Assembly (NCBI RefSeq): GCF_034258515.1
Contig: NZ_CP139438.1
Span: 1,364,001 to 1,428,000 of the forward strand
Origin: Pseudarthrobacter oxydans
Lineage (GTDB): Bacteria > Actinomycetota > Actinomycetes > Actinomycetales > Micrococcaceae
DNA length: 64,000 bases
Direction of reading: 5' to 3'
Shown piece by piece: positions 55,755 through 64,000 of this stretch (position 1 is the stretch's first letter; the number at the start of each line of letters is the position of its first letter). The translations under genes and the position numbers were made by a program. The notes beneath the pieces were generated by a model. The model did not search any database. It was not told the DNA's origin and saw only the letters and a list, made by a program, of their open reading frames with translations.

Positions 55755-58490
55755 ATGTCAATCGAGCCACTTAGCTGGGGACGTGGGTCAACACCTCACC
55801 ACGTCGGGCTGAACACAGACACCTCCGAGAGGCGGGAGGGTCAGCTTTGGTCTGCCCCTGCACGCGGCGCAAACCTTGAGTCGGTCCGCACCGCCCTGAC
55901 CGGCGCAGACTCCCTTGGGGTGGTGATCACCGGCGGCCGCGGCGTGGGAAAGTCCTCCCTGGCCCGCGCTGCCGTGATGGACCTCGGCCCCGACATCTGG
56001 TCACTGCAGCTCCGCAGCGGACCCGCCGGCTCCGCAACGCCCTATGGTTGCCTCTCCTTTCTCCTGGCCAGGCTTCCGCAGGCGTACATGGGCTCGCCCA
56101 CGGCAATCCTCCGCGGCATTACTTCCCTGATCCGCAGTGACGCCGCAGGACGTCCCTGCATCATCACCCTTGACACCTCCGGCAGCATTGACGACATGAG
56201 CGCCGGAGTGCTGCTCAACGTCCTGCTGACCGGCACCGCCAAGATCATTGCTGTGGCCCCGAAAATCAGCGATCTTCCTGCCGATTTCCACTGGCTGCTC
56301 ACGGACCACCGGCTGACCGAAGTCCGGCTGAACAACCTCAACGAACTGCAGACCCGCCAGGTCCTGTTGTCCCTGCTGGGGCACCGCGTTTCGGCCTCCC
56401 TGGTCAGCACCTATCACCACATGGTGGGCGGCAACCCGCTGCTCCTGAAGGCGCTCGTCACCGAACAGCAGCTGTCCGGAAACCTGGTGCTCTCCGATTC
56501 AGTCTGGACCCTGCGGGACAAAGTGGTGCTCGACGGCGCGGCCAGCCTGGACGACATCGTTCGCTCCAGATGGTCCAGGGAAACGCCCGAAACCCGGGAA
56601 GTCATCGAGATGCTTTCCTGCGCCCGCAGGGTTGAGCTGTCCAGGCTGACGGCCATCTACCGTGCCGAAGTGGTGGCCGACATGGAAGACGGCGGCCTGC
56701 TGGAGATCGACCAGTCCGACCATCGCTGGGTTTCGTTGCGTGAAAAGTACATTGGTGACGTGGTGCGCACCTGGCTGAGCATTGCCCGGCGCAGGGAACT
56801 GCGCAGCGTGCTCCTGGCCGGTGCGGAACCTGATCCTGCCGCCATGACCGTCGAGGAGCTGATGGCTTTCGCGGCGTGGACGCATGAATGCGAGGCGGAC
56901 CTGAGTCCCGCCCTGGCGTTGGCTGCCGCGGAAGCGGCAGTCCAGCTCTTCGATCCGCGGTTTGCGCTGACGTACGCCGAAATGCTTCAGCGGACGGACC
57001 GGGAGTGGACGGCCGGCCAGCGGCAGAAAGCCGCCGCGTACCTTCAGCTGGACATGCCGGTCCAGGCCATGGCCGCACTTGATGACATTTCGCAGCCGGA
57101 ACTCGAAAGCCTTGACGTCGAGGAGTATGCGGACGTCATAGCCGCCAAGTCGCAGGTCATGATGCGGCTCCCGGAGGCGGCAGGCAAGGTGCCGGACCTG
57201 CTCAGTGAAGCCCGGCAAAGGCTGGAGTCGGCCCCGAACTTTACTGGGTGGCCGGAGCCTGCGGCCGCCGCAGCGAACCGGGTGGCCTTGAGCGGGTTCG
57301 AGTATCGCGCGTTCGTGGGTGATTACGCCGCCATCATCCCGGACCTTGAAAGGGCTGCGGACCCTGCGCTGAACCCGGATACCGGCTACCGCATGGATTC
57401 GGCCGTCCTGCTGATGACCGCATTGGCCATGACCGGACGCGAGATGGATGCGCTGAGCCTCATGCGCCAGTTGGGCGGCCAAATCAGCGATGCCTCCCAC
57501 ATTGTTGGTCTGCGGGAACGTTATACCAGGGAGGCCTACCTGGTATTACTGACGGCGGGGCAATGGCGGCGGTGCATTGACCTCCTGGGTCCGCAGGCCA
57601 CCGAGGAGCCGCACAGCCTTCCCTTCCGCAGTGCAGCAACCGAACTGGCAGCCGGCATTGCCTATGTCTATTCGGGCCGGGGCATGGCGGCCCTTGACCC
57701 CCTGATCTCCGCCGCGGCGCAGCTGGAGCTGCAGCCGGTCCAGGCCGCCCTGCGCTGCGCGTACGCGGCCATTGCACTGGCCCACGCCCAGACCGGCAAC
57801 GTAGCCCAGGCGCGAAAGTACTTGGCGAAACTGCAAAGGACGTCCGGAAAGTCCAGCTTCATCACTGACAGCATCGTTGAGTTCTGCTCGCTCGTCGCGG
57901 GCCGCTGGCTGGGCGATCCCGACGCCGTGACCGGCCTCAAGCGGTGCGCCCGGCAGGAAATGGAGGCCGGGCGCTTCACCCTGGCCGGGATCAACCTGCT
58001 CGCTGCGACCATCAACGGCAGCGATGCGGACTTCCGCCTGCTTGAGGAGATTGCGGGCCACCGCCAGGGCCCGCTTGCCGAAGTTTCCCGGCTGATCGCC
58101 GTGGGAAGCAGGACGAAGGACGCCAGGACCCTCCTTGCCGGTGGTGAATTGGCCGCCACCCTCGAACTGGATGCCGTGGAGGCGCGGTGCATGGCCCTCG
58201 CTGTGGACTTCGCACGACAGGACGGCGATTCACTCACCGCGCGGACCGCGCAGGCCCGGCTGGACATCCTCGCCGCCACCGTGTCGAACCTTCCCATCGT
58301 CCCAAGCAGCGGAAGCCCGCTGCTGACCAGCAGGGAACGCCAGATTGCCCGGCTGGCGGGCCGGGGTTCCTCCAACCGCGATATCGCCCTGGAGATGGGC
58401 GTGTCGGTCCGTACCGTGGAAGGCCACTTGTACCAGGTCTTCACGAAGCTCGGCGTAACCTCCAGGGGTGATCTGACTGGACTCGTCTAA
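55755..58490 (+). CDS. STAND/LAL-type LuxR regulator 1
   Basis: The 911-residue protein has a P-loop NTPase near the N-terminus (VITGGRGVGKSS, residues 57-68; a Walker B-like IITLDTSG near 137), a long alpha-helical TPR-like middle and a C-terminal LuxR helix-turn-helix (about 848-911: LTSRERQIARLAGRGSSNRD then VSVRTVEGHLYQVFTKLGV). These large ATPase-coupled activators resemble MalT or LAL regulators. GGGGAAAA precedes the ATG. It overlaps the next gene, a paralogue of the same layout, by 14 bases if that gene starts at CTG 58477. Targets and ligand are unknown. Confidence 0.88.
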   Translation: MSIEPLSWGRGSTPHHVGLNTDTSERREGQLWSAPARGANLESVRTALTGADSLGVVITGGRGVGKSSLARAAVMDLGPDIWSLQLRSGPAGSATPYGCLSFLLARLPQAYMGSPTAILRGITSLIRSDAAGRPCIITLDTSGSIDDMSAGVLLNVLLTGTAKIIAVAPKISDLPADFHWLLTDHRLTEVRLNNLNELQTRQVLLSLLGHRVSASLVSTYHHMVGGNPLLLKALVTEQQLSGNLVLSDSVWTLRDKVVLDGAASLDDIVRSRWSRETPETREVIEMLSCARRVELSRLTAIYRAEVVADMEDGGLLEIDQSDHRWVSLREKYIGDVVRTWLSIARRRELRSVLLAGAEPDPAAMTVEELMAFAAWTHECEADLSPALALAAAEAAVQLFDPRFALTYAEMLQRTDREWTAGQRQKAAAYLQLDMPVQAMAALDDISQPELESLDVEEYADVIAAKSQVMMRLPEAAGKVPDLLSEARQRLESAPNFTGWPEPAAAAANRVALSGFEYRAFVGDYAAIIPDLERAADPALNPDTGYRMDSAVLLMTALAMTGREMDALSLMRQLGGQISDASHIVGLRERYTREAYLVLLTAGQWRRCIDLLGPQATEEPHSLPFRSAATELAAGIAYVYSGRGMAALDPLISAAAQLELQPVQAALRCAYAAIALAHAQTGNVAQARKYLAKLQRTSGKSSFITDSIVEFCSLVAGRWLGDPDAVTGLKRCARQEMEAGRFTLAGINLLAATINGSDADFRLLEEIAGHRQGPLAEVSRLIAVGSRTKDARTLLAGGELAATLELDAVEARCMALAVDFARQDGDSLTARTAQARLDILAATVSNLPIVPSSGSPLLTSRERQIARLAGRGSSNRDIALEMGVSVRTVEGHLYQVFTKLGVTSRGDLTGLV

Positions 58491-61134
58491 CGGCCATAAG
58501 CCTGCCACAGCGCACCGGCTCCTCACCGGCCGCCGGGAGCCGCTTGAACGGATCTGCAATATTGTCCGGAACCATGCGAGCCAGGCGGTTTTTGTCATGG
58601 CAGGGCCGGGTATTGGAAAATCGTCCCTGACGGAGGGGATCGCGGAACGCCTTGGCGGGGACCTGAATGTTCTGCAGCTGCACGGCAGTTCCGCCCTGGC
58701 TGCCGTGCCGTTCGGCGTCCTCACTCCCTACACCGGCGAGTTGACTGCCGAGGAGTCTGTCTCTCCGGTTGCCGTCCTGCGGTCCATGTGGAGCTACTTC
58801 GAAAAGCTGAAGGCAGGAAGCGGAGCCCCTGTCCTCCTCCTCATTGATGATGCGCATTACCTGGACGAGGCTTCGGCCGGTGTGATTGCGGACCTGATCT
58901 CGGCCGGATGGGCAACAGTGGTTGCGGCTGCCAGGCCGCGGCCGGGCCTTCCGCAGCCACTGGACCAGCTCTGGTACGACGGCCTGGCCGAACGCGTGGA
59001 CCTGCGCCCGCTGAACCGCGACCAGATCGAGGAAGTCCTGGCCCACGTTCTTGACGGGACAGTGCCGGATGCCACCGTGGACGCCGTCTGGAGCGCCTCC
59101 GGGGGCAACCCCCGGCTCCTGGACGCCCTGCTCCACGACGCTGCAGAGGCCGGAATACTGGCCAAGCGGAACGGAATTTGGGTCCTGCTGGGGTCTTTGC
59201 CCACGGATGGCGTCCGGCTCACGGGAGTTGTTACCAAGGATCACCTCCGCCGCCGGCCGGAGGAACAGGAGGCCCTGAAATTCATTGCCCTTGCCGGGCC
59301 GGTGGGCCGGAAGGTCATCGAAGACATTTGCGGCGCGCCGGTGGTCCGCTCCCTGCTGGATCAGCAGATGGTGGTCGAGAATTCAGGCGTCCCCGCTGAA
59401 CTGACCGTCTGGAACAGCCTGTTCGCGGAGGCCATCAGAAACACCATTTCGGTCTCCCGCAGCCTGCAGCTCCTGGAAAAGATCCGGGAACACAAGGATC
59501 CCGCCACCCTGCGGGGAGAAGGCCGGCTGCGGTCCGTGGAGTGGTCCCTTGAGTGCGGCCTGCGCGTACCCGACGCCGAGATGCTGGACGCCGCACGCGA
59601 GGCACTGACCCGCTTTCGGAACCACAGCGCCCGCGCCATCGCTGCCAAGGTCCAGGACCCCGAGTTCCTTCCCCTTGCCCATGCCGTCCGAGCGCGCGCC
59701 CTGTACAACGAGGGCTCGTATGCGGACGCTGCGGCCCTGCTCGACGCCTGTTGGCTCCAGCTGGCAGGCCACCCCGAGGGTCCGTCCGTCCTGCTGCTGA
59801 GGGCGGCGGCCCATCAGGCAACGGGACGCCCCCTGGCGGACCTGGCAGAGGAGGGCGGGGAACAACACGCTGGCACAGCGGAGCCCGCAGCATGGTGGCT
59901 GGAACAGCTCTTGCAGCTGCTCCAGCTCGGTGCGGACATGGATGCGGAAGGATTGCGCGGGCGCGTAGCGGACATCAGGAACCGCAGCTCCACCGAAGAA
60001 GAGGTGCCGGTCAGGGCTGTCGGGGAGGCGCTCCTGGCACATGCCCTGGCCGCAGCGGGCAAGGCCGCCGAAGGACTCGAGGCAGCGCTTGTGGCGTCCG
60101 CGGAACTGCGGCCCCTGGAAGGGAAGCTGTTTTTCTTTCCAGAGTTCGTCCTGGGGCGGCTGGTCGCCGATTACCTCGCCATGGGGGAATGGCACTCCGC
60201 CGAGCGTGAGATCGAAAGCTACGCCGCAGGGCATACGTCCTCGGCCGCCACTTTCAATGGCAGCCTGCAGGTGCTGCGCGGCTACTCCCTGCTGCGGCAG
60301 GGCCGGATGGAACGGGCCTACCAGCTGCTGCTGCCGGCGGTGGAAGCGTTGCGGCTCAACGATCCGCTCCAGCTGTTCCGCTTCGGCTCTGCGCTGGGCT
60401 TCTATGTCGCGGCGCGGCTGGGAGACACTGCCCAAGGGAAGCGGCTGGAACAGGACTACAAGGATGCCTTGGCAGGTGCCCCCGCCCATGATTTCCTTGC
60501 CCGCGCCTACGCTGCCGCCGCGTCAGAGTACCTGTCCAGGGACGGCAAGGGCCTGGCTGCGCTGCACACGCTGATGACCACCCATGAGGCCTCCACGAGG
60601 GCCGGCACCCTGCTGGAGCTGCTCGGACTCGGCTGGGACCTGGGTGACCCCTCCGTGATCCCCATGGTGCAGAGGGCAGCTCACGGCGTGGAAGGCCGCT
60701 GGGCAGCCGCCATGCTGAAACTGGCCACGGACTGGGAAGCCGCTGACGGGGATGCGTTGATGGATACCGCGGCCTCGCTGGAGGAATCCGGTTTCGTCAA
60801 CCTTGCACGTGAGGCCTACGCCCGCGCCAGCACCGTGCTGGAGCAGTCAGGGGAGCGCCGCCGCTCCAGGCAGGCCGTGGCCCAGCGCGAAAAGTGCGAC
60901 CACGAACTGGGCGAGCGGTTCCGGGAGGGCCGTTTCATTGCCGCCACCCCGGCCGTACAGCTCACCCGCCGGGAGCAGGACATCGTCGAGCTTGCCGTGC
61001 AGGGCCTCACCGACCGCGAGATTGCCCAGCGGCTCATGGTCTCTGTCCGTACGGTAGAGGGACACCTGTACCGCACCTACGTGAAACTCGGTGTGCGCAG
61101 CCGGGACGAGCTCGACGCAGCGCTCCCCAAGTAG
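58477..61134 (+). CDS. STAND/LAL-type LuxR regulator 2
   Basis: The product has the same architecture as regulator 1: P-loop MAGPGIGKSS, Walker B LLLIDDAHYLD, helical repeats and a C-terminal HTH (LTRREQDIVELAVQGLTDRE, VSVRTVEGHLYRTYVKLGV). No ATG, GTG or TTG exists in frame before the ATG at 58597, which would place the P-loop at residue 3 and delete its first strand. CTG 58477, 8 bases after AGGGG, restores LLTGRREPLERICNIVRNHA and gives 885 residues; a stop (58474) lies just before it. I use CTG as the start; 58597 is the fallback. Coupled translation with regulator 1 is likely. Confidence 0.82.
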   Translation: MDSSNGHKPATAHRLLTGRREPLERICNIVRNHASQAVFVMAGPGIGKSSLTEGIAERLGGDLNVLQLHGSSALAAVPFGVLTPYTGELTAEESVSPVAVLRSMWSYFEKLKAGSGAPVLLLIDDAHYLDEASAGVIADLISAGWATVVAAARPRPGLPQPLDQLWYDGLAERVDLRPLNRDQIEEVLAHVLDGTVPDATVDAVWSASGGNPRLLDALLHDAAEAGILAKRNGIWVLLGSLPTDGVRLTGVVTKDHLRRRPEEQEALKFIALAGPVGRKVIEDICGAPVVRSLLDQQMVVENSGVPAELTVWNSLFAEAIRNTISVSRSLQLLEKIREHKDPATLRGEGRLRSVEWSLECGLRVPDAEMLDAAREALTRFRNHSARAIAAKVQDPEFLPLAHAVRARALYNEGSYADAAALLDACWLQLAGHPEGPSVLLLRAAAHQATGRPLADLAEEGGEQHAGTAEPAAWWLEQLLQLLQLGADMDAEGLRGRVADIRNRSSTEEEVPVRAVGEALLAHALAAAGKAAEGLEAALVASAELRPLEGKLFFFPEFVLGRLVADYLAMGEWHSAEREIESYAAGHTSSAATFNGSLQVLRGYSLLRQGRMERAYQLLLPAVEALRLNDPLQLFRFGSALGFYVAARLGDTAQGKRLEQDYKDALAGAPAHDFLARAYAAAASEYLSRDGKGLAALHTLMTTHEASTRAGTLLELLGLGWDLGDPSVIPMVQRAAHGVEGRWAAAMLKLATDWEAADGDALMDTAASLEESGFVNLAREAYARASTVLEQSGERRRSRQAVAQREKCDHELGERFREGRFIAATPAVQLTRREQDIVELAVQGLTDREIAQRLMVSVRTVEGHLYRTYVKLGVRSRDELDAALPK

Positions 61135-61617
61135 CCCCGGCAGCCGGTACCGGAAAAGACACCCGCCCCCGCTGTGCCCAGGCGGCGCAGCCGCTTTTGC
61201 CTGCCCGCCTCTGCTTGATGGACGTGGTGGCCACCCGCCGCCGCAAATCACCCTCCCGGGTATATGCCGGGCGGTCCCGGTAGTACTGGCTCGCAGAATT
61301 CGAGTACTGCCTACTCGTGTACCTCCCGCCGCCGCAGTATTTACTTAAGGAAGCAAAGGACGCGGCGGAAACAAAGCCGCAGAGCATGCTGAGAGCAGTA
61401 CAAGGCTCCTTGAGTTTCCGGTCCCCGTGACCGGGCCAGACGGGGCCGGCGACGTCAGAGTCTTCTGAGACCGAGACTCTCCCCCCAGCCGTCGCCGGCC
61501 CTCCATTCCGCGGGCTGAAGCCCGGAGCGGCTGTGGCGGCTACCCTTCCCGGGCGGCCGCCACAGCCGTGCTGTGGGACAATTGAGTGTCATCCGTTGGC
61601 ATCTCAAGGAGTTAGTC
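61135..61617. other. 483-base structured intergenic region before sufS
   Basis: No credible gene. Left part: GGTAGTACT (61279-61287) and AGTACTGCC (61303-61311) form an imperfect inverted repeat overlapping CGAGTA-CTGCC-TACTCG (61301-61317), then AT-richer sequence near 61330. Right part: a 12-bp hairpin, GGGCCGGCGACG with CGTCGCCGGCCC (61443-61501) that holds an inner AGAGTC/GACTCT stem, a small CGGGC/GCCCG hairpin (61511-61524), and a 13-bp hairpin CGGCTGTGGCGGC with GCCGCCACAGCCG (61528-61568). GACAAT at 61576 may be the sufS −10 box. Confidence 0.5.
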
Positions 61618-62943
61618 TTGGCCGTAGTATCAACGCCAGCCACACTGGAACGCGCCTTGCCGGCCATGGATGACGCCGAGGTACTCCGCATCCGGAACGA
61701 CTTTCCCGTCCTGAACCAGCTGGTCAACGGCAGGCCGCTCGTCTACCTCGACTCCGGCGCCACCTCACAGAACCCGCTGAGCGTCATTGAAGCCGAACAG
61801 GAATTCTACGAACAGCGCAACGCGGCCGTGCACCGGGGGGCGCACCACCTCGCCGTCGAGGCCACCGAGGCCTTCGAGGATGCCCGGCAGACCATCGCGG
61901 ACTTTATCGGCGCGGATTACGCGGAGACCGTTTGGACGTCAAACGCAACTGAAGGCCTCAACCTGCTGAGCTACGCGTTGTCCAATGCAGGGCTATGGGC
62001 CGCCCAGGGCCGGGGCGACGCCAGGCTCAAGGAGCTCGCACTGAGCCCGGGTGACGAAATCGTGGTCACGGAAATGGAGCACCACGCCAACCTGATCCCG
62101 TGGCAGGAACTGGCTTTCCGTACCGGTGCCACCCTGCGCTACATCCCCGTCGACGACGCCGGCCACCTCCGCATGGATGCAGCCGCAGAGATCATCGGCG
62201 CCCGGACCCGGGTGCTGGCGTTCACCCACGCGTCAAACGTCCTGGGCACCATCAACCCCGTCGCCGACCTTGTGGCCCTCGCCCGCCCGGCCGGCGCCCT
62301 GGTGGTCCTCGACGCCTGCCAGTCCGCGCCGCACCTGGCCCTGGACGTCAAGGACCTTGATGTGGACTTCGCCGTGTTCTCCGGCCACAAGATGCTGGCC
62401 CCCACCGGGATCGGGGTGCTGTACGGGAAGCAGGAGCTGCTGGATGTCCTGCCGCCCTTCCTGACCGGCGGCTCCATGATCACCACTGTCACAATGGAAC
62501 GTGCGGAGTATCTGCCGGCACCACAGCGCTTCGAGGCCGGAACGCAGCGCATCTCCCAGGCCGTGGCGCTGGCGGCTGCGGCCAACTACCTGACGGAAAC
62601 CGGGCTGGACCGGATCCATCAGTGGGAAGCCGGGCTCGGCCAGCGTATGGTCACCGGGCTTGAGTCCCTTCCCGGAATCCGGGTCCTGGGCCCCGCCGCG
62701 GGCCAGGAACGCATCGGACTGGCTGCCTTCGACGTCGAGGGTGTCCATGCCCATGACGTGGGGCAGTTCCTGGACTCACGGGGTATCGCCGTGCGCGTTG
62801 GCCACCACTGCGCGCAGCCCCTGCACCGCAGGCTGGGCCTTACTGCCACCACCAGGGCCAGCGCGTACCTGTACAACACGACGGACGACGTCGACCAATT
62901 CCTGGATGCCGTAGCCGGCGTGCGGGCCTATTTCCGCGCTTAG
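61618..62943 (+). CDS. sufS: SUF-type cysteine desulfurase
   Basis: This PLP enzyme takes sulfur from L-cysteine for iron-sulfur cluster assembly. TTG 61618 is chosen: AAGGAG lies 7 bases upstream and upstream codons are unlike the family. The 441-residue product has VYLDSGATSQNPL, RGAHHLAVEAT, the PLP lysine K258 in FSGHKMLAPTGIG and the active-site C398 in RVGHHCAQPLHRRLG (class II SufS loop). sufU follows after 21 bases. The sufBCD genes are not in the window. Confidence 0.95.
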   Translation: MAVVSTPATLERALPAMDDAEVLRIRNDFPVLNQLVNGRPLVYLDSGATSQNPLSVIEAEQEFYEQRNAAVHRGAHHLAVEATEAFEDARQTIADFIGADYAETVWTSNATEGLNLLSYALSNAGLWAAQGRGDARLKELALSPGDEIVVTEMEHHANLIPWQELAFRTGATLRYIPVDDAGHLRMDAAAEIIGARTRVLAFTHASNVLGTINPVADLVALARPAGALVVLDACQSAPHLALDVKDLDVDFAVFSGHKMLAPTGIGVLYGKQELLDVLPPFLTGGSMITTVTMERAEYLPAPQRFEAGTQRISQAVALAAAANYLTETGLDRIHQWEAGLGQRMVTGLESLPGIRVLGPAAGQERIGLAAFDVEGVHAHDVGQFLDSRGIAVRVGHHCAQPLHRRLGLTATTRASAYLYNTTDDVDQFLDAVAGVRAYFRA

Positions 62944-62964
62944 CGGGGAAGACCGAAGGACACC

Positions 62965-63414
62965 ATGAGCCTTGACCAGCTGTACCAGCAGATCATCCTG
63001 GACCATTCAAAGGCCCGGCACGGCAGTGGACTGGCCGGGACAGAGGCCCCCGAGGGCGCTTCCACGGGCCAGTCCCACCAGCTCAACCCGGTGTGCGGGG
63101 ACGAGGTCACCCTGAGGCTCGCTGTCGCTGACGGGAAAGTGGCCCAGGTTTCGTGGGACGGGGCGGGTTGTTCGATCTCCATGGCCTCCGCGTCCGTGCT
63201 CAGCGAACTGGCGGAGGGCATGACCGTGGCGGAGCTCCATGAAGTGATTGACAGCTTCCGGGAGGTTTTGCGCTCCCGGGGGAAGGTCCCTGCGGATCCG
63301 GCGCTGCTGGGCGATGCCGCGGCGTTTGAGGGCGTGGCCCGCTACGCGGCGCGGGTCAAGTGCGCCATGATTTCCTGGGTTGCGGCGGAGGATGCGCTGA
63401 ATCAGGCCGCCTGA
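62965..63414 (+). CDS. sufU: SUF system NifU-like iron-sulfur assembly protein
   Basis: The 149-residue SufU accepts sulfur from SufS and is a zinc protein. The ligands C44 and D46 (NPVCGDEV), C69 (GAGCSIS) and C133 (RVKCAM) are present, with the 18-21-residue insertion between the second and third ligand that separates SufU from IscU. GAAGGA lies upstream of the ATG. It pairs functionally with sufS just upstream. Confidence 0.95.
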   Translation: MSLDQLYQQIILDHSKARHGSGLAGTEAPEGASTGQSHQLNPVCGDEVTLRLAVADGKVAQVSWDGAGCSISMASASVLSELAEGMTVAELHEVIDSFREVLRSRGKVPADPALLGDAAAFEGVARYAARVKCAMISWVAAEDALNQAA

Positions 63415-63451
63415 CCCAAGCCTGCGGGCGCAGGTTCCCGCCTCATACGGA

Positions 63452-63484
63452 GAAGGCCCTCGTCCCAGCGGGACGAGGGCCTTC
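63452..63484. terminator. bidirectional terminator after sufU
   Basis: A 15-bp perfect stem, GAAGGCCCTCGTCCC with GGGACGAGGGCCTTC, and a 3-base AGC loop between convergent sufU and the SCO4848-like gene. Confidence 0.85.
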
Positions 63485-63497
63485 CTCATGCAGTTTG

Positions 63498-63719
63498 TTA
63501 GCCGGCCAGCGCCAAGATGCCGATCACGGCAGTGGCCGCGCCAAGCACCATGGAGACGCCCACCAGCACCACGTGGACGGTGAGGAACTTCGTGGCCTTC
63601 CCGGCGGAGTCCCTGGCGCGCGGATCCTTCATGACCCGGCGCAGGAACTGCGGCCAGACCACCAGGGACCATACTCCCGCAATGATCAGGACCAGTGAAG
63701 CGAAAACGGGCAGCTCCAT
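63498..63719 (-). CDS. SCO4848 family small membrane protein
   Basis: A 73-residue protein with two helices, about 5-25 (FASLVLIIAGVWSLVVW) and 45-70 (FLTVHVVLVGVSMVLGAAT), joined by a basic loop PQFLRRVMKDPRARD. This fits the small actinobacterial SCO4848 family of unknown function. ATG 63719 is 3 bases after the DUF2505 stop, so the two are cotranscribed. Confidence 0.8.
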   Translation of the reverse strand: MELPVFASLVLIIAGVWSLVVWPQFLRRVMKDPRARDSAGKATKFLTVHVVLVGVSMVLGAATAVIGILALAG

Positions 63720-63722
63720 GAA

Positions 63723-64000
63723 CTAGTGGCTTTCCAGCCAGGCCTGCGCCTGCTTGGCCTGGAGGTTCAGGGCCTTGGACACCATCGGCTCCGCTGCATC
63801 CGCGATCTTGCCGCCGAGGAATGGAACGGACGATTTCACGGCGCCCTCAAGCTCCACGCGGGTTCCGCCGGCGTCTGCCACCAGGCGCTGAACGGCGGTG
63901 ACGTCCACGGGGGCGCCGGCGATCTTCAGCGAGATGTTGCTCTGGCGGGAGCCGTCCGCTGCGGGGGCGTCCCAGTTCTCCACCTGGGTGACCTTGAGGT
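63723..64000 (-). CDS. DUF2505 domain-containing protein, C-terminal part
   Basis: Minus-strand frame entering from the right edge; 91 codons are present, ending WLESH with TAG at 63723. The sequence NISLKIAGAPVDVTAVQRLV and VELEGAVKSSVPFLGGKIAD matches DUF2505, an SRPBCC-like fold whose members are of unknown function. The N-terminal half lies outside the window. Confidence 0.75.
   Translation of the reverse strand, partial: LKVTQVENWDAPAADGSRQSNISLKIAGAPVDVTAVQRLVADAGGTRVELEGAVKSSVPFLGGKIADAAEPMVSKALNLQAKQAQAWLESH

Overview
The window is a 64 kb stretch of a high-GC actinobacterial chromosome, most likely a member of the Micrococcaceae close to Arthrobacter/Pseudarthrobacter. Supporting signs are heavy GC third positions, GTG/TTG starts, a WhiB regulator, Rpf, LCP and L,D-transpeptidase envelope genes, Trm112/DUF3499/DUF4245/DUF5719/TIGR03089 actinobacterial families, and gene orders also known from Mycobacterium (manA–LCP–purEK–GtrA–whiB2; rsmI…tatD–rpfB–rsmA–ispE; TetR–glmU–prs–rplY–pth). 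No sequence search was run; names rest on motifs, length and context.

Layout. 1–1.6 kb: end of a lutC-like gene, a small hypothetical and a GPP34 protein. 1.76–6.34 kb: a Tn554-type transposition module on the minus strand (tnpA, tnpB, small coiled-coil tnpC, each overlapping the next by 4 bases), whose tnpA end abuts a truncated reading frame at 6.3–6.5 kb. This is the only clear mobile DNA. 6.5–13 kb: prepilin peptidase, Nudix, fumC, carbonic anhydrase, DUF4245, glpX and a FemX-like transferase. 13–25 kb: a cell-envelope block (manA, LCP ligase, purE/purK, GtrA, TIGR03089, WhiB, a 1122-residue membrane glycosyltransferase, DUF5719). 25–32.6 kb: PF06262-type protein, DUF3499, Trm112-like, ahcY, L,D-transpeptidase, RDD, SpoIIM and TIGR01906 proteins. 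32.7–44 kb: acyl-CoA synthetase, protein mannosyltransferase, rsmI, succinate-semialdehyde dehydrogenase, and the MoxR–DUF58–transglutaminase operon. 44–55.6 kb: tatD, rpfB, rsmA, ispE, an ABC-F protein, TetR, tRNA-Gln, glmU, prs, rplY and pth. 55.7–61.1 kb: two tandem large STAND/LuxR regulators. 61.1–61.6 kb: a structured non-coding stretch. 61.6–64 kb: sufS, sufU, an SCO4848-type membrane protein and a partial DUF2505 gene.

Themes. Much of the window builds or remodels the cell surface: sugar supply (ManA, GlmU), polymer transfer (LCP, GT2, PMT, GtrA), peptidoglycan (FemX, Ldt, RpfB) and isoprenoid precursors (IspE). Starts need care: a set of genes has a TANNNT −10 box 6–8 bases before the start and no Shine-Dalgarno sequence (likely leaderless), and two large genes have no ATG/GTG/TTG that gives a complete domain. 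The least ordinary loci are the Tn554-like element with its zinc-module TnpB and disrupted neighbour, the tandem LuxR pair with matching inverted repeats on both sides, the structured 5' leader of rplY, and the WhiB–GT2–DUF5719 unit.
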